Assembly (NCBI RefSeq): GCF_006715485.1 | Contig: NZ_VFNH01000001.1 | Span: 2,170,001 to 2,234,000 of the forward strand | Length of the DNA stretch: 64,000 nucleotides | DNA from: Herbaspirillum sp. SJZ107 | Lineage (GTDB): Bacteria; Pseudomonadota; Gammaproteobacteria; Burkholderiales; Burkholderiaceae_D | Direction: 5' to 3' | Shown: positions 9,049 through 18,071 of the stretch, piece after piece | Layout of the letters: every line of letters starts with the position of its first letter | Position numbering within the stretch: position 1 is the first letter of the stretch | Made by a program: the position numbers and the translations under genes | Notes under the pieces: model-generated | Told to the model about the DNA's origin: nothing | The model's database searches: none | The model's input: the letters and a program-made list of their open reading frames with translations, nothing else

Positions 9049-9825
9049 TCAGGGTTTGCGAAACACGATCGCATGCTGGATCGGCAGCGATTCGATGCTG
9101 CGTTCCCATTGCAGGCCATGCGCCGTGGCTTCACGGCGCACCTGCGTCTCGCTCATCTTGTGCAGCGGCTTGATCGCGACGGCCGGATCCTCGGCCCGAT
9201 ATTCGACGAAGACGACGCGCCCGCCCGGCTTCAGGGCGCGGACGATGCTGTCGAGGACCTCTGCTGGATACGCGAGCTCGTGATAGACATCGACCATGAT
9301 TGCCAAGTCGACACTGGCCACCGGCAGTTTGACGCTGGTTTCGCTGCCCAGCACCGAGACCACGTTGCGCACGCCGCGCTTTGCCATCTGGCTGTCGAGC
9401 ATGCTGATCATTTCCGGCTGCACGTCAACTGCATACACACGTCCGCCGGGTCCGACCTGTTTCGCCAGCTGCCAGGCGTAGTAGCCGGTGCCGGCACCGA
9501 TGTCGGCCACCGTCATGCCGGGCGCCAGCGCCAGTGCCCGCAGAAGCAGTTCCGGCCGCTCTTCGCGTGCGCGGCTGTCGCGCTCGAGCCATTGCGCGCC
9601 CTCCCATCCCATCACGCCGGCGATCTCGCGGCCCATGTAGCGCTTGCCGATGCCGTCCCGGCTGGGTACGACGCGTTCATAGCGCGTATCGGCAGCCGCT
9701 GCCTGCGCCGCGACACCGGTATCAGCGGATGACGGCAATGCCAGTGCCGACAGGCAGGCCAGCAGGATGGCTAGCGTGCGGTGAGTGCGGGAGGTGCGGC
9801 AGTTGCGCGAGCGGGTGCGGTGCAT
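9049..9825 (-). CDS. Class I SAM-dependent methyltransferase with export signal
   Basis: 258 residues. The N-terminus is strongly basic and followed by a hydrophobic run (RTLAILLACLSALALPSSA), a plausible signal peptide. The rest is a class I Rossmann methyltransferase: motif I VADIGAGTGYYAW (about 105), acidic loop YAVDVQPEM, and post-motif LKPGGRVVFVEY. Methyltransferases are usually cytoplasmic because SAM is, so a signal sequence is odd; either the protein is exported without SAM, or the basic leader is a mis-chosen start. The conserved part begins near residue 50 (RYERVVPSRDG), so a shorter cytoplasmic form is possible but no good internal start is evident. Confidence 0.75.
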   Translation of the reverse strand: MHRTRSRNCRTSRTHRTLAILLACLSALALPSSADTGVAAQAAAADTRYERVVPSRDGIGKRYMGREIAGVMGWEGAQWLERDSRAREERPELLLRALALAPGMTVADIGAGTGYYAWQLAKQVGPGGRVYAVDVQPEMISMLDSQMAKRGVRNVVSVLGSETSVKLPVASVDLAIMVDVYHELAYPAEVLDSIVRALKPGGRVVFVEYRAEDPAVAIKPLHKMSETQVRREATAHGLQWERSIESLPIQHAIVFRKP

Positions 9826-10120
9826 GATCGGTTTCCGTAAGAAGTCGTTGCCTGCAATGACGCCGGCAGGCTTGCCGTGAATTGGAGTGATTTTACTTTA
9901 ACAACATATGCCGAACCGACGGTCTGCAGCGTGTCGATCCGCCGCTCTGCTGGTGCAAGACCGTGCCCGAACGATTTTCCTGTTCTGCCGTTCCACATGT
10001 ATGATCCTCAAACTCGGCCTTGAGTCTTGCAGAGCTTGCCAATGAATGTGTAGGCAAGTCACCCGTAACCGTGACAAGTCTGCAAAGCGCCGGGCGCGAT
10101 GAAACATGTGGAAAGCAACG
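9826..10120. other. Intergenic region between divergent genes, no gene seen
   Basis: The 295 bases between the methyltransferase and the RlpA-like gene contain an AT-rich patch around 9885-9915 suited to promoters for the leftward gene, and no open frame with a ribosome site. Nothing else is supported. Confidence 0.5.
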
Positions 10121-10681
10121 ATGAAAAGCATTTTACCTATCTGTTCAAGATCATGGCTGGTGGCTGCGCTGGCGCTGTCTCTTGCAGCCTGCTCGACAAC
10201 AAAAGTTCAGCCAACCAAAGGCGGCGGGCGCTATTACCGCAACGATGGTCCGCCAAAAGGTATCACGCAGGCGCAGATCGATGCGGTCAAGGAGCCGGTA
10301 CCCAGGACAGAGCGGTTTGTCTCCGGTACGCTCAAGCCTTATGTTGCCATGGGTAATAGCTACCGGCCGATGAACAAGTTGGCGCCCTACCATGCGCGTG
10401 GCGTGGCAAGCTGGTACGGCACCCGTTACCAGGGATTGCCGACCTCGAGTGGTGAGCTCTACGACGTGATGAAGCTCACGGCCGCGCATCCGATCCTGCC
10501 CATCCCCTCGTATGTCAGGGTGACCAACGTCGAGAACGGCCGGACGATCGTCGTTCGCGTGAACGACCGCGGTCCGTTCCTCTCTGACAGGATCATCGAT
10601 CTATCGTACGTGGCTGCAGCCAAGCTCGGCTATGCGGCGAAAGGCAGCGCGCTGGTCGAGATCGACGTCATCCTGCCCTGA
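10121..10681 (+). CDS. rlpA: RlpA-like septal lipoprotein, double-psi beta-barrel
   Basis: 186 residues from the ATG at 10121, chosen over an in-frame ATG 15 bases upstream because GGAAAG sits at the right distance. It has a lipoprotein signal with lipobox LAAC. The DPBB domain shows GVASWYGTRYQG, TSSGELYD, LPIPSYVRVTN and VRVNDRGPF with the catalytic-type Asp (D149). RlpA proteins are lytic transglycosylases that cut stem-less peptidoglycan at the division septum. This copy lacks the C-terminal SPOR domain of the classical protein, so its localisation cue is missing and it may be a short paralogue rather than the main RlpA. Confidence 0.88.
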   Translation: MKSILPICSRSWLVAALALSLAACSTTKVQPTKGGGRYYRNDGPPKGITQAQIDAVKEPVPRTERFVSGTLKPYVAMGNSYRPMNKLAPYHARGVASWYGTRYQGLPTSSGELYDVMKLTAAHPILPIPSYVRVTNVENGRTIVVRVNDRGPFLSDRIIDLSYVAAAKLGYAAKGSALVEIDVILP

Positions 10682-10729
10682 ACGAGCCCTGAGTCCCTTA
10701 GGGTAAAACTGAATTTTTCTGGAATCGGC

Positions 10730-10939
10730 ATGTCTTCATCGGAATGGACTCGACGGGGTAAAACCGTCAGGCAGCTCATCGAAGAGCTTCAAGCCTTTGA
10801 AAATCAGGACCTTGAAGTTCGCATCTCGATCGATAGCGGCGACACCTCTGTTCCAATTTCATTGATTGGGAAAATCGAAGGCAAGTATGCAATGCTGATG
10901 CATTGCGACGATCTACCGGCGCCGCTTCGGCATCCGTAG
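10730..10939 (+). CDS. Small protein of unknown function, 69 residues
   Basis: A short open frame starting MSSSEWTRRGKTVRQLIEEL, with a weak GGA ribosome site. The layout KTVRQLIEELQAFENQDLEVRISID followed by a beta-rich tail resembles small proteins that carry a helix plus sheet (ELQ...DLEVR) found scattered in proteobacterial and phage genomes, but no function is recognised. The stop codon runs directly into a strong hairpin, which supports it being a real gene end. It lies 48 bases after rlpA on the same strand and may be co-transcribed with it. Confidence 0.55.
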   Translation: MSSSEWTRRGKTVRQLIEELQAFENQDLEVRISIDSGDTSVPISLIGKIEGKYAMLMHCDDLPAPLRHP

Positions 10940-10963
10940 CTCGCTGTTGCTCCAACAGCGAGC
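10939..10963. terminator. Strong hairpin between convergent genes
   Basis: An 11-base perfect stem (10939-10949 with 10953-10963) closes a three-base loop. It begins on the last base of the stop codon of the 69-residue protein and lies before the end of the oppositely oriented acyl-CoA-dehydrogenase-like gene. There is no T-run on either strand, so it is a structural rather than a textbook intrinsic terminator. Confidence 0.55.
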
Positions 10964-11001
10964 GATGAGCGTCAACTTCGAGGCGCGACACCAACGGCCG
11001 G

Positions 11002-12075
11002 TCAGCCCACCGTGCCGGTTACCTGTGCGCGCGCGAATTCCGCCTTCAACTGCGCCAGCGTCGGCGTCACGACCGGAAGAAACGCGGCCTCGCACCAGCG
11101 GCGGGCAAAGCCGCCATTCTCGCCGCGCAGGTAGGCCCGTCCGCCAAGCGCCTGCAGCTCGAGCTGGACGGCATCGGTCGCGATCTCTACCATGCGCATG
11201 CGCAGGCCGAGCAGTTCGGGCGGCCGTTCACGCAACCGTCCGCTGTCGACCCCGGTCGACAATGCTTCCCACAAGTCCCGGACCTGCGCCTCGAGTGCCT
11301 CGAGTTCGCCAAGGAGCACCGAGCGGCCATCGTCGAGCGCCGCGCGGGCCGCGCGCAAACTCGCGCGCGCCAGCCCGAGGCCCAGTCCGCACTGCATCCC
11401 CACGAACATCGGCCGGATGCCCGGCAGGAATGCCTTTGCCTGAGGATGAAGCTGCCAGTCCTCACCGAGCCGGACGCCGGCCAGGCGCAGCACCGCGGTG
11501 CTGGTGCCGCGCAATCCGGTCAGGTCGAGGTCGGGTTCGCGCGTCAGTCCGTCCGCATCGGACGGCACCGCGAACACGGACGTGTCGGTGCCTTCCTGGT
11601 TGCCGGCGGCCAGCGCAAGGACGAAACCCTGCCGCTGCAGGTTGGTGGCCCAGGACACCCTGCCATCCAAGGTAAAGCCATGGGCGTCAGACGTAAAACG
11701 GGTCTGCAGCTGGCCGAGGCCACCCAGGAATTTCATGGCATTCGAGAGTCCGGGCGCGCCGGCCAGCTCACCGGCCAGCAAAGATGGCAACAGCCGCTGC
11801 ACCAGTGCGCGGTTCGGGCTGGCGAGCACGCATTCGATGAGCGCGCGCTGCGCCCAGAACACGAAGGCCGCGCTCATCGAGTAGCGGGCCAGGTCGGCGA
11901 CGACGCCGATCGCGGCGCTCGGCTTGTCGCCGCTGCCGCCTGCGCTCGCCGGAACGCCGGTCTTGAAGATCTGGGCCAGGGCAAGGCGCGGTACCAGTGC
12001 GCCAGCCAGCGCGGCATCGGCGTCAAGGGCTTCGGCGCGCTCCTCCAGCCACAAGGTGAGTATGTCGTCCAACAT
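11002..12075 (-). CDS. Acyl-CoA-dehydrogenase-like flavoprotein
   Basis: 357 residues from the ATG at 12075, picked for a GGAAG ribosome site eight bases away; several upstream in-frame ATGs lack one. The fold elements fit the acyl-CoA dehydrogenase superfamily: helical N-terminus, middle beta domain (HGFTLDGRVSWATNL, DGLTREPDLDLTGLRGTSTA), and a C-terminal helical bundle ending in LQALGGRAYLR with a Gly-rich FAD/tetramer segment. The usual catalytic Glu is not obvious, so it could be a monooxygenase-type or inactive relative. It lies next to the hopanoid locus but has no known role there. Confidence 0.75.
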   Translation of the reverse strand: MLDDILTLWLEERAEALDADAALAGALVPRLALAQIFKTGVPASAGGSGDKPSAAIGVVADLARYSMSAAFVFWAQRALIECVLASPNRALVQRLLPSLLAGELAGAPGLSNAMKFLGGLGQLQTRFTSDAHGFTLDGRVSWATNLQRQGFVLALAAGNQEGTDTSVFAVPSDADGLTREPDLDLTGLRGTSTAVLRLAGVRLGEDWQLHPQAKAFLPGIRPMFVGMQCGLGLGLARASLRAARAALDDGRSVLLGELEALEAQVRDLWEALSTGVDSGRLRERPPELLGLRMRMVEIATDAVQLELQALGGRAYLRGENGGFARRWCEAAFLPVVTPTLAQLKAEFARAQVTGTVG

Positions 12076-12177
12076 CGTCATCGCTTCCATCGTCATGCGG
12101 CCTGGGCCGGAAGCGCTCATCCTAATCGAAAGCAAGTTCCATACATCGAGGAATCCGGTCTGCAAACGCCGGGCGCC

Positions 12178-13176
12178 TTAGTTCAGGTAACCCTCGCGTC
12201 CGAACCAGTCCAGGGCGGACGCCACCCCTGCCCTGTATGGTCCCGGCCGGTACCCCAGTTCCCGCCGCGCCTTGTCCGAGGAAAAGAACATCCGGTTGCG
12301 CGACATCGCCAGCCCATCCACGGTGAGGAAAGGCTCCTTGCCGCGCAGCCTGGCCAGCGCCTCGGCCGCGTGCGCCAGCGGCACCAGGGGCGTTACCGGG
12401 AGCCGCACCCGCGGCCCGCGGCGCCCGCTGAGTTCGGCGATCTCGCCCAGCAGCTCGCGCAGCATCAGGTTCTCACCGCCCAGGATGTAGCGTTCGCCGA
12501 CCTGCCCGCGCTCCAGCGCCAGCAGGTGCCCCTGCGCCACGTCTTCGACGTCGACCAGGTTCAGCCCGGTCTCGACATAGGCCGGCATCCGCCCGCGCGC
12601 CGCCTCGACGATGATGCGTCCGGTCGGGGTCGGCCTGACGTCGCGCGCCCCGACCGGCGTCGACGGGTTGACGATCACTGCCGGCAGCCCCTGGAACGCG
12701 ACCATGCGCTCGACCAGGCGTTCGGCCTCGACCTTGCTGCGCTTGTAGACGCCGATCGCCTCGTGCACGGCCAGCGGCGCCTCTTCGTCCGATGATGCGG
12801 TCGCCGGGTCGACGCGCAGGGTCGCCACGCTGCTGGTATACACCACGCGCTCGACCCCGGCCGCCAGCGCTGCCCCCATCACCGTCTCCGTACCTTCGAT
12901 GTTGTTGCGGGCGATCTGGTCGGGGTCGCGCGCCCACAGCCGGTAGTCGGCGGCCACGTGCAGCAGCCAGCGCACGCCGGCCAGGGCGCGGCCGACGGCG
13001 GCGCGGTCGCGCATGTCGCCCTCGGCAATCTCGGCATCGAGTCCGGCCAAATTGCGGCGCGGACTGGTCGCGCGCACCAGCAAGCGTACCGGATAGCCGG
13101 CATGCAGCGCCGCCCGCGCCACCGCGGAACCGATGAAACCGGCCGCCCCCGTGATCAGCATCAGGTCCTCCCTCAT
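12178..13176 (-). CDS. hpnA: Hopanoid-associated NAD-dependent sugar epimerase HpnA
   Basis: 332 residues from the ATG at 13176, which has GGAGG seven bases upstream. It is an extended SDR: Rossmann motif TGAAGFIGSAVA at the N-terminus, VVYTSSVATL, and the catalytic YKRSK (YxxxK). The sequence style (MLITGAAGFIGSAV, HVAADYRLWARDP, NNIEGT) and position at the head of hpnH-hpnL identify it as HpnA. Its substrate in hopanoid assembly is not established; a role with a nucleotide sugar for the head group is assumed in the literature. It is divergent from ispH over a 131-base region. Confidence 0.88.
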   Translation of the reverse strand: MREDLMLITGAAGFIGSAVARAALHAGYPVRLLVRATSPRRNLAGLDAEIAEGDMRDRAAVGRALAGVRWLLHVAADYRLWARDPDQIARNNIEGTETVMGAALAAGVERVVYTSSVATLRVDPATASSDEEAPLAVHEAIGVYKRSKVEAERLVERMVAFQGLPAVIVNPSTPVGARDVRPTPTGRIIVEAARGRMPAYVETGLNLVDVEDVAQGHLLALERGQVGERYILGGENLMLRELLGEIAELSGRRGPRVRLPVTPLVPLAHAAEALARLRGKEPFLTVDGLAMSRNRMFFSSDKARRELGYRPGPYRAGVASALDWFGREGYLN

Positions 13177-13307
13177 GGCGCGCCTCCGGCCCGCGTGGGC
13201 AACGTTGTCACTTGCGCGCATTCTAGACGCGCGGCCGGATACGTGCACTGCGGCGAACCTCTGCGCGTGTGCGTAATCAAACAGGTTTCGTCAACCCGAA
13301 GGCCGCC

Positions 13308-14240
13308 ATGCACGTCATCCTCGCCCAGCCGCGCGGCTTTTGCGCCGGCGTCGTCCGTGCCATCGAGATCGTCGACCGCGCGCTCGAGCGCTACGGTGCG
13401 CCGGTCTATGTACGACACGAAATTGTCCATAACAAGGCCGTGGTCGGCGGCCTGCGCGCCAGGGGCGCCGTGTTCGTCGAGGCGCTCGCCGAAGTGCCGC
13501 CGCAGGCGGTCACGATCTTCAGTGCGCACGGTGTGGCGCGCGCGGTCGAGGCCGATGCGCGGGCGCGCGACCTGCGCGTGCTGAACGCGACCTGCCCGCT
13601 GGTGGCCAAGGTGCACATCCAGGGGCGCCAGTACGCTGCCGCCGGCCGCGTCGTGATCCTGATCGGCCATGCCGGCCATCCCGAAGTCGAAGGCACGATG
13701 GGCCAGATCGACGGCCGCGTGCTGCTGGTGCAGGACGAGGCCGACGTCGACGCGCTCGACCTGCCGGCCACGACCCCGGTGGCCTATATTACCCAGACCA
13801 CGCTCAGCGTCGACGATACCCGGGCGGTCATCGCCGCGCTGCAGCGGCGCTTCCCGGACCTGGTCGGCCCCGACGTGCGCGACATCTGCTACGCCACCCA
13901 GAACCGCCAGCGCGCGGTGCGCGAGCTGTGCCGCCAGGTGGACGTGCTGCTGGTCGTCGGCGCCGCCAACAGCTCGAACTCGAACCGGTTGCGCGAGATC
14001 GGCAGCGAGAGCGGCATTCCCAGCCACCTGCTGGCCGACGGCAGCGAACTCGATCCGGCCTGGGTCGCCGGCGCGGCCACGGTCGGGATCACGGCCGGCG
14101 CGTCGGCGCCCGAGGCGATGGTCGAGCATGTGATCGCTGCGCTGCGTGCGCTGGGCCCGGTCGAGGTGTCGGCCATGGACGGGCTCGAGGAACACGTCGA
14201 CTTCAAGCTGCCGCCCGAACTGGCCGGGCGCGCCGCCTGA
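13308..14240 (+). CDS. ispH: 4-hydroxy-3-methylbut-2-enyl diphosphate reductase IspH
   Basis: 310 residues. The ATG at 13308 (ribosome site GAAGG) is preferred over a GTG 39 bases upstream because the protein then begins [14 protein letters not shown], as in the family. The three Fe-S ligand cysteines are present: C12 (FCAGV), C96 (NATCPLV) and C194 (ICYATQNRQ), with the conserved HPEVEGT. It makes IPP and DMAPP in the last step of the MEP pathway. Its place directly before hpnH suggests precursor supply tuned to hopanoid synthesis; a housekeeping ispH probably exists elsewhere in the genome, which the window cannot show. Confidence 0.94.
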   Translation: MHVILAQPRGFCAGVVRAIEIVDRALERYGAPVYVRHEIVHNKAVVGGLRARGAVFVEALAEVPPQAVTIFSAHGVARAVEADARARDLRVLNATCPLVAKVHIQGRQYAAAGRVVILIGHAGHPEVEGTMGQIDGRVLLVQDEADVDALDLPATTPVAYITQTTLSVDDTRAVIAALQRRFPDLVGPDVRDICYATQNRQRAVRELCRQVDVLLVVGAANSSNSNRLREIGSESGIPSHLLADGSELDPAWVAGAATVGITAGASAPEAMVEHVIAALRALGPVEVSAMDGLEEHVDFKLPPELAGRAA

Positions 14241-14265
14241 GGGTGACACATACGGGAGAACTGCC

Positions 14266-15429
14266 ATGGCGATCCCTTTCCTGCAGAAAGCGATGGTCGG
14301 CGCCTACGTGCTGCGCAAGCATCTCGCCGGCGAAAAACGCTATCCGCTGGCACTGATGCTGGAGCCGCTGTTCCGCTGCAACCTGGCCTGCGCCGGCTGC
14401 GGCAAGATCGATTATCCCGACGAGATCCTCGACCAGCGCCTGTCCCTCGACGATTGCCTGGGCGCGGTCGACGAGTGCGGCGCGCCGGTGGTGTCGATCG
14501 CCGGCGGCGAGCCGCTGCTGCACCGGGACATGCCGGCCATCGTCGCGGGCATCGTCGCGCGCCGCAAGTTCGTCTACCTGTGCACCAACGCGCTGTTGAT
14601 GGAGAAGAAGCTCGACCAGTACCGCCCCAGCCGCTTCTTCGTGTGGTCGGTGCACCTGGACGGCGACGAAACCATGCACGACCGCTCGGTATGCCAGCCG
14701 GGCGTGTACCGGCGCGCGGCCGCGGCGATCCGGCGCGCCAAGGATGCCGGATTCAGGGTCAATATCAATTGCACGCTGTTCAACGATGCGGTACCGGAGC
14801 GGGTGGCCGCCTTCTTCGACACGCTGCGCGCCATGGGCGTGGACGGCATCACCGTCTCGCCCGGCTACGCCTACGAGCGCGCCCCCGAGCAACAGCACTT
14901 CCTGGCGCGCGAGGCCACCCGCAAGCTGTTCCGCGACATCTTCGCGCGCGGCGAAGGCGGCCGGCGCTGGGCCTTCAGCCAGTCCAGCCTGTTCCTCGAC
15001 TTCTTGGCCGGCAACCAGACCTACCGCTGCACGCCCTGGGGCAACCCGGCGCGCACCGTGTTCGGCTGGCAGCGCCCCTGCTACTTGCTGGGCGAAGGCT
15101 ATGCCGCCACCTTCCGCGAACTGATGGAGGACACCGACTGGGATGCCTACGGCACCGGACGCTACGAAAAGTGCGCCAACTGCATGGTTCACAGCGGCTA
15201 CGAAGCCAGCGCCGTGCTCGACACCATGGCCCGGCCCTTGGCGGCGGCGCGGGTCGCGCTGCAAGGCGTGCGCACGCAGGGGCCGATGGCGCCGGATATC
15301 CCGCTGGCCGGCCAGCGTCCGGCCGAATACGTACATGCGCGCCATGTCGCGATCAAGCTGGACGAGATCCGCGGGCGCAACGCAGCCGGCGGCGCGGGCG
15401 GCGGATCGCGGCGCGCGCCGCAGCGCTGA
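14266..15429 (+). CDS. hpnH: Adenosyl-hopene transferase HpnH (radical SAM)
   Basis: 387 residues, GGGAGA ribosome site. The radical SAM cluster motif CX3CX2C is at C38, C42 and C45 (CNLACAGC), followed by SIAGGEPLL, the GGE loop that binds SAM. A cysteine cluster near the C-terminus (EKCANCMVHSGYE) matches the SPASM-like tail of HpnH. The enzyme adds the 5'-deoxyadenosyl radical to diploptene to give adenosylhopane, the first C35 step. It sits 25 bases after ispH and 19 before hpnI, in one operon. Confidence 0.95.
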   Translation: MAIPFLQKAMVGAYVLRKHLAGEKRYPLALMLEPLFRCNLACAGCGKIDYPDEILDQRLSLDDCLGAVDECGAPVVSIAGGEPLLHRDMPAIVAGIVARRKFVYLCTNALLMEKKLDQYRPSRFFVWSVHLDGDETMHDRSVCQPGVYRRAAAAIRRAKDAGFRVNINCTLFNDAVPERVAAFFDTLRAMGVDGITVSPGYAYERAPEQQHFLAREATRKLFRDIFARGEGGRRWAFSQSSLFLDFLAGNQTYRCTPWGNPARTVFGWQRPCYLLGEGYAATFRELMEDTDWDAYGTGRYEKCANCMVHSGYEASAVLDTMARPLAAARVALQGVRTQGPMAPDIPLAGQRPAEYVHARHVAIKLDEIRGRNAAGGAGGGSRRAPQR

Positions 15430-15448
15430 CCGCCAGCGGAGTGCACCG

Positions 15449-16597
15449 ATGCCTGCCATCTTCCCGAACGCCCTCGCCATCGCCGGCACGCTGTTGACGC
15501 TGCTGGCCACGCTGTACGCGTTCGCCGCCCTGCTGTGCCGCGGACGCACCTTCACGCCGCCACGCCACGGCCGCCAGCCGGCGCCGGTCGCGGTGACCGT
15601 GCTCAAGCCGCTGTGCGGCCCGGAGCCGCGCCTCGAACACAATCTCGCCACGCTTTGTTTCCAGACCCACCCGCAGTACCAGCTGGTGTTCGGCGTGCAC
15701 GACCCTGGCGACCCGGCCATCGCCACCGTCCACCGCCTGATGCGGCGCTTTCCGTGGATCGACATGCAGCTGGTGATCGGGCCGGGCGACGCGGCGCGCC
15801 CGCGCGGCTGCAACCGCAAGGTCGGCAACCTGGCCAACATGATGGGCGTGGCGCGGCACCCGTGGCTGGTGCTGGCCGACAGCGACATCGAAGTCGGCCC
15901 CGATTACCTGGAGCGGGTGACGGCGCCGCTGCACGATGCCGGCGTCGGCATCGTCACCTGCCTCTACCACGGGCGCGCGCAAGGCAGCTTCTGGACGCGC
16001 ATCGGCGCCCTCTTCATCGACGCCTGGTTCGCGCCCTCGGTGCGGGTCGCCAGCAGCGGCGGCGGCAGCGCCTTCGGCTTCGGCGCCACCATTGCCCTGC
16101 GTGCCGACACCCTGCACGCGATCGGCGGCTTTGCGGCGCTGCAGGACCGCCTGGCCGACGATTACTGGCTGGGCGCGCTGAGCCGGCGCCTGGGCTTGCG
16201 CACGGTGCTGTCCGACGTCTGGGTCTGCACCGACGTGACCGAAGACACGCTGCCGGCCCTGTGGGCGCGCGAGCGGCGCTGGATGCAGACGATCCGTTCG
16301 CTGCACCCGGTCGGCTACACCTTTTCCTTCATCACCTTTACCCTGCCCGTGCTCGCGCTCGGCCTGTGGCTGGCGCCGAGCGCCTGGAACTGGACGCTGG
16401 CGCTGGCCGGCAGCGCGGCACGCCTGGCGCTGTACTGGCGGCGGCCGGCGCCGGGCATTCCCGCGCCCGGACATGCCGTCCATGCACCGCTGCGTGACTG
16501 CCTGCTCCTGCTGGAGTGGCTGAGCGCCTTTGCCGGCCGCACCACCCGCTGGCGCCGCCACGTGCTGCCGCTGCACGCGCCGGGCAAGCCATCATGA
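15449..16597 (+). CDS. hpnI: Hopanoid glycosyltransferase HpnI
   Basis: 382 residues with one N-terminal membrane segment (about 5-28) and two or three near the C-terminus (about 285-350). The catalytic domain is GT2/GT21-like (ceramide glucosyltransferase style): VLKPLCGPEPRLEHNL, the metal-binding DSDIEVGPDY, DDYWLG, and ERRWMQ of the QxxRW type. In Burkholderia HpnI is known to move N-acetylglucosamine to bacteriohopanetetrol. GGAG ribosome site eight bases before the ATG. The downstream HpnK and HpnJ give the deacetylation and ring-contraction steps, so the cell probably makes BHT cyclitol ether. Confidence 0.92.
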   Translation: MPAIFPNALAIAGTLLTLLATLYAFAALLCRGRTFTPPRHGRQPAPVAVTVLKPLCGPEPRLEHNLATLCFQTHPQYQLVFGVHDPGDPAIATVHRLMRRFPWIDMQLVIGPGDAARPRGCNRKVGNLANMMGVARHPWLVLADSDIEVGPDYLERVTAPLHDAGVGIVTCLYHGRAQGSFWTRIGALFIDAWFAPSVRVASSGGGSAFGFGATIALRADTLHAIGGFAALQDRLADDYWLGALSRRLGLRTVLSDVWVCTDVTEDTLPALWARERRWMQTIRSLHPVGYTFSFITFTLPVLALGLWLAPSAWNWTLALAGSAARLALYWRRPAPGIPAPGHAVHAPLRDCLLLLEWLSAFAGRTTRWRRHVLPLHAPGKPS

Positions 16598-16607
16598 GGC
16601 CCACACC

Positions 16608-18053
16608 ATGACAAGCAAGATGCTGAAGACCCTGTTCCTGCAAGCGCCTTCCTTCGACGGCTTCGACGGCGGCGCCGGCGCACGCTACCAGGCCAAGCGC
16701 GAGATCCGCTCGTTCTGGTATCCGACCTGGCTGGCCCAGCCGGCGGCGCTGGTCCCCGGCAGCCGCCTGCTCGACGCCTCCGCCGAAGGCATGACGGTCG
16801 AACAGGCACTCGACATCGCCGCCTCTTACGACCTGGTCATCATCCACACCAGCACGCCCTCGTTTCCCGGCGACGTGCGCTTCGTGGAATTGCTCAAGCA
16901 GCGCGACCCGGCTGCGCTGGCCGGGATGGTCGGCGCCCGGGTTGCAGTCGATCCCGACAGTGCGCTGCAGGCCAGCCGCGCCATCGATTTCGTCGCGCGC
17001 GAGGAATTCGATTACACCTGCCTCGACGTCGCCCAGGGCCTGGCGCTGGCGGACATCGCCGGCATCAGCTTCCGCGACCGCGGTGGCCACATTCGGCACA
17101 ACCCGCCGCGCCCCATTATCGAAGACATGGATGCGCTGCCCTTCGTGGCCCCGGTCTACAAGCGCGACCTGAACATCCGCAATTACTTCATCGGCTACCT
17201 GAATTATCCGTACGTCTCGCTGTACACCGGCCGCGGCTGCCGCTCGCGCTGCACCTTCTGCCTGTGGCCGCAGACGGTGGGCGGACACCGCTACCGCACG
17301 CGCTCGGCCGCCAACGTGCTGGCCGAAGTGCGCTGGATCAAGGAGAACATGCCCGAAGTGAAGGAAATCATGTTCGACGACGACACGTTTACCGACTTGC
17401 GCCCGCGCGCCGAAGAAATCGCGCGCGGTCTCGGCGCACTCGGCATGACCTGGTCGTGCAACGCCAAGGCCAACGTGCCCTACGCCACATTGAAAATCAT
17501 GAAGGAAAACGGCCTGCGCCTGCTGCTGGTCGGCTACGAGTCCGGCGACGACCAGATCCTGCTGAACATCAAGAAGGGCCTGCGCACCGACATCGCGCGC
17601 CGCTTCGCCGACGATTGCCATGCGCTCGGCATCACGGTGCACGGCACCTTCATCCTCGGCCTGCCCGGCGAGACCCATGAGACCATCGCCAAATCGATCG
17701 AATTCGCAAAGGAAATCAATCCGCACACGATCCAGGTGTCGCTGGCCGCCCCCTACCCAGGCACCCACTTGCATGCGCAGGCCGTGGAAAACGGCTGGAT
17801 CCCGGACGGCAAGACCATCCACCTGGTCAACGACAGCGGCGTGCAGCTGGCGGCGCTCAGCTATCCGCACCTGTCGCGCGAGGAAATCTACCATGGCGTG
17901 GAAGCCTTCTACCGCAGCTTCTACTTCCGCCCCAGTAAAATCTGGGAAATCGTCAGCGAGATGCTGCACAGCTGGGACATGACGCGGCGGCGCCTGCGCG
18001 AAGGCGTCGAGTTCTTCCGCTTCCTGCGCGCCCACGGCGCCTCGCACTCCTGA
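16608..18053 (+). CDS. hpnJ: Hopanoid B12-binding radical SAM protein HpnJ
   Basis: 481 residues from the ATG at 16608 (GAGG upstream). N-terminal cobalamin-binding-like region (about 1-190), then radical SAM core with C211-X3-C215-X2-C218 (GCRSRCTFC), FDDDTFT and VGYESGDD. HpnJ is proposed to contract the glucosamine head group to the cyclopentane of BHT cyclitol ether after HpnI and HpnK. Length and motif order match the family closely. Eleven bases separate it from hpnI, and the genes read as one operon. Confidence 0.95.
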   Translation: MTSKMLKTLFLQAPSFDGFDGGAGARYQAKREIRSFWYPTWLAQPAALVPGSRLLDASAEGMTVEQALDIAASYDLVIIHTSTPSFPGDVRFVELLKQRDPAALAGMVGARVAVDPDSALQASRAIDFVAREEFDYTCLDVAQGLALADIAGISFRDRGGHIRHNPPRPIIEDMDALPFVAPVYKRDLNIRNYFIGYLNYPYVSLYTGRGCRSRCTFCLWPQTVGGHRYRTRSAANVLAEVRWIKENMPEVKEIMFDDDTFTDLRPRAEEIARGLGALGMTWSCNAKANVPYATLKIMKENGLRLLLVGYESGDDQILLNIKKGLRTDIARRFADDCHALGITVHGTFILGLPGETHETIAKSIEFAKEINPHTIQVSLAAPYPGTHLHAQAVENGWIPDGKTIHLVNDSGVQLAALSYPHLSREEIYHGVEAFYRSFYFRPSKIWEIVSEMLHSWDMTRRRLREGVEFFRFLRAHGASHS

Positions 18054-18071
18054 CGCGGCGGAGGCGCCCCC

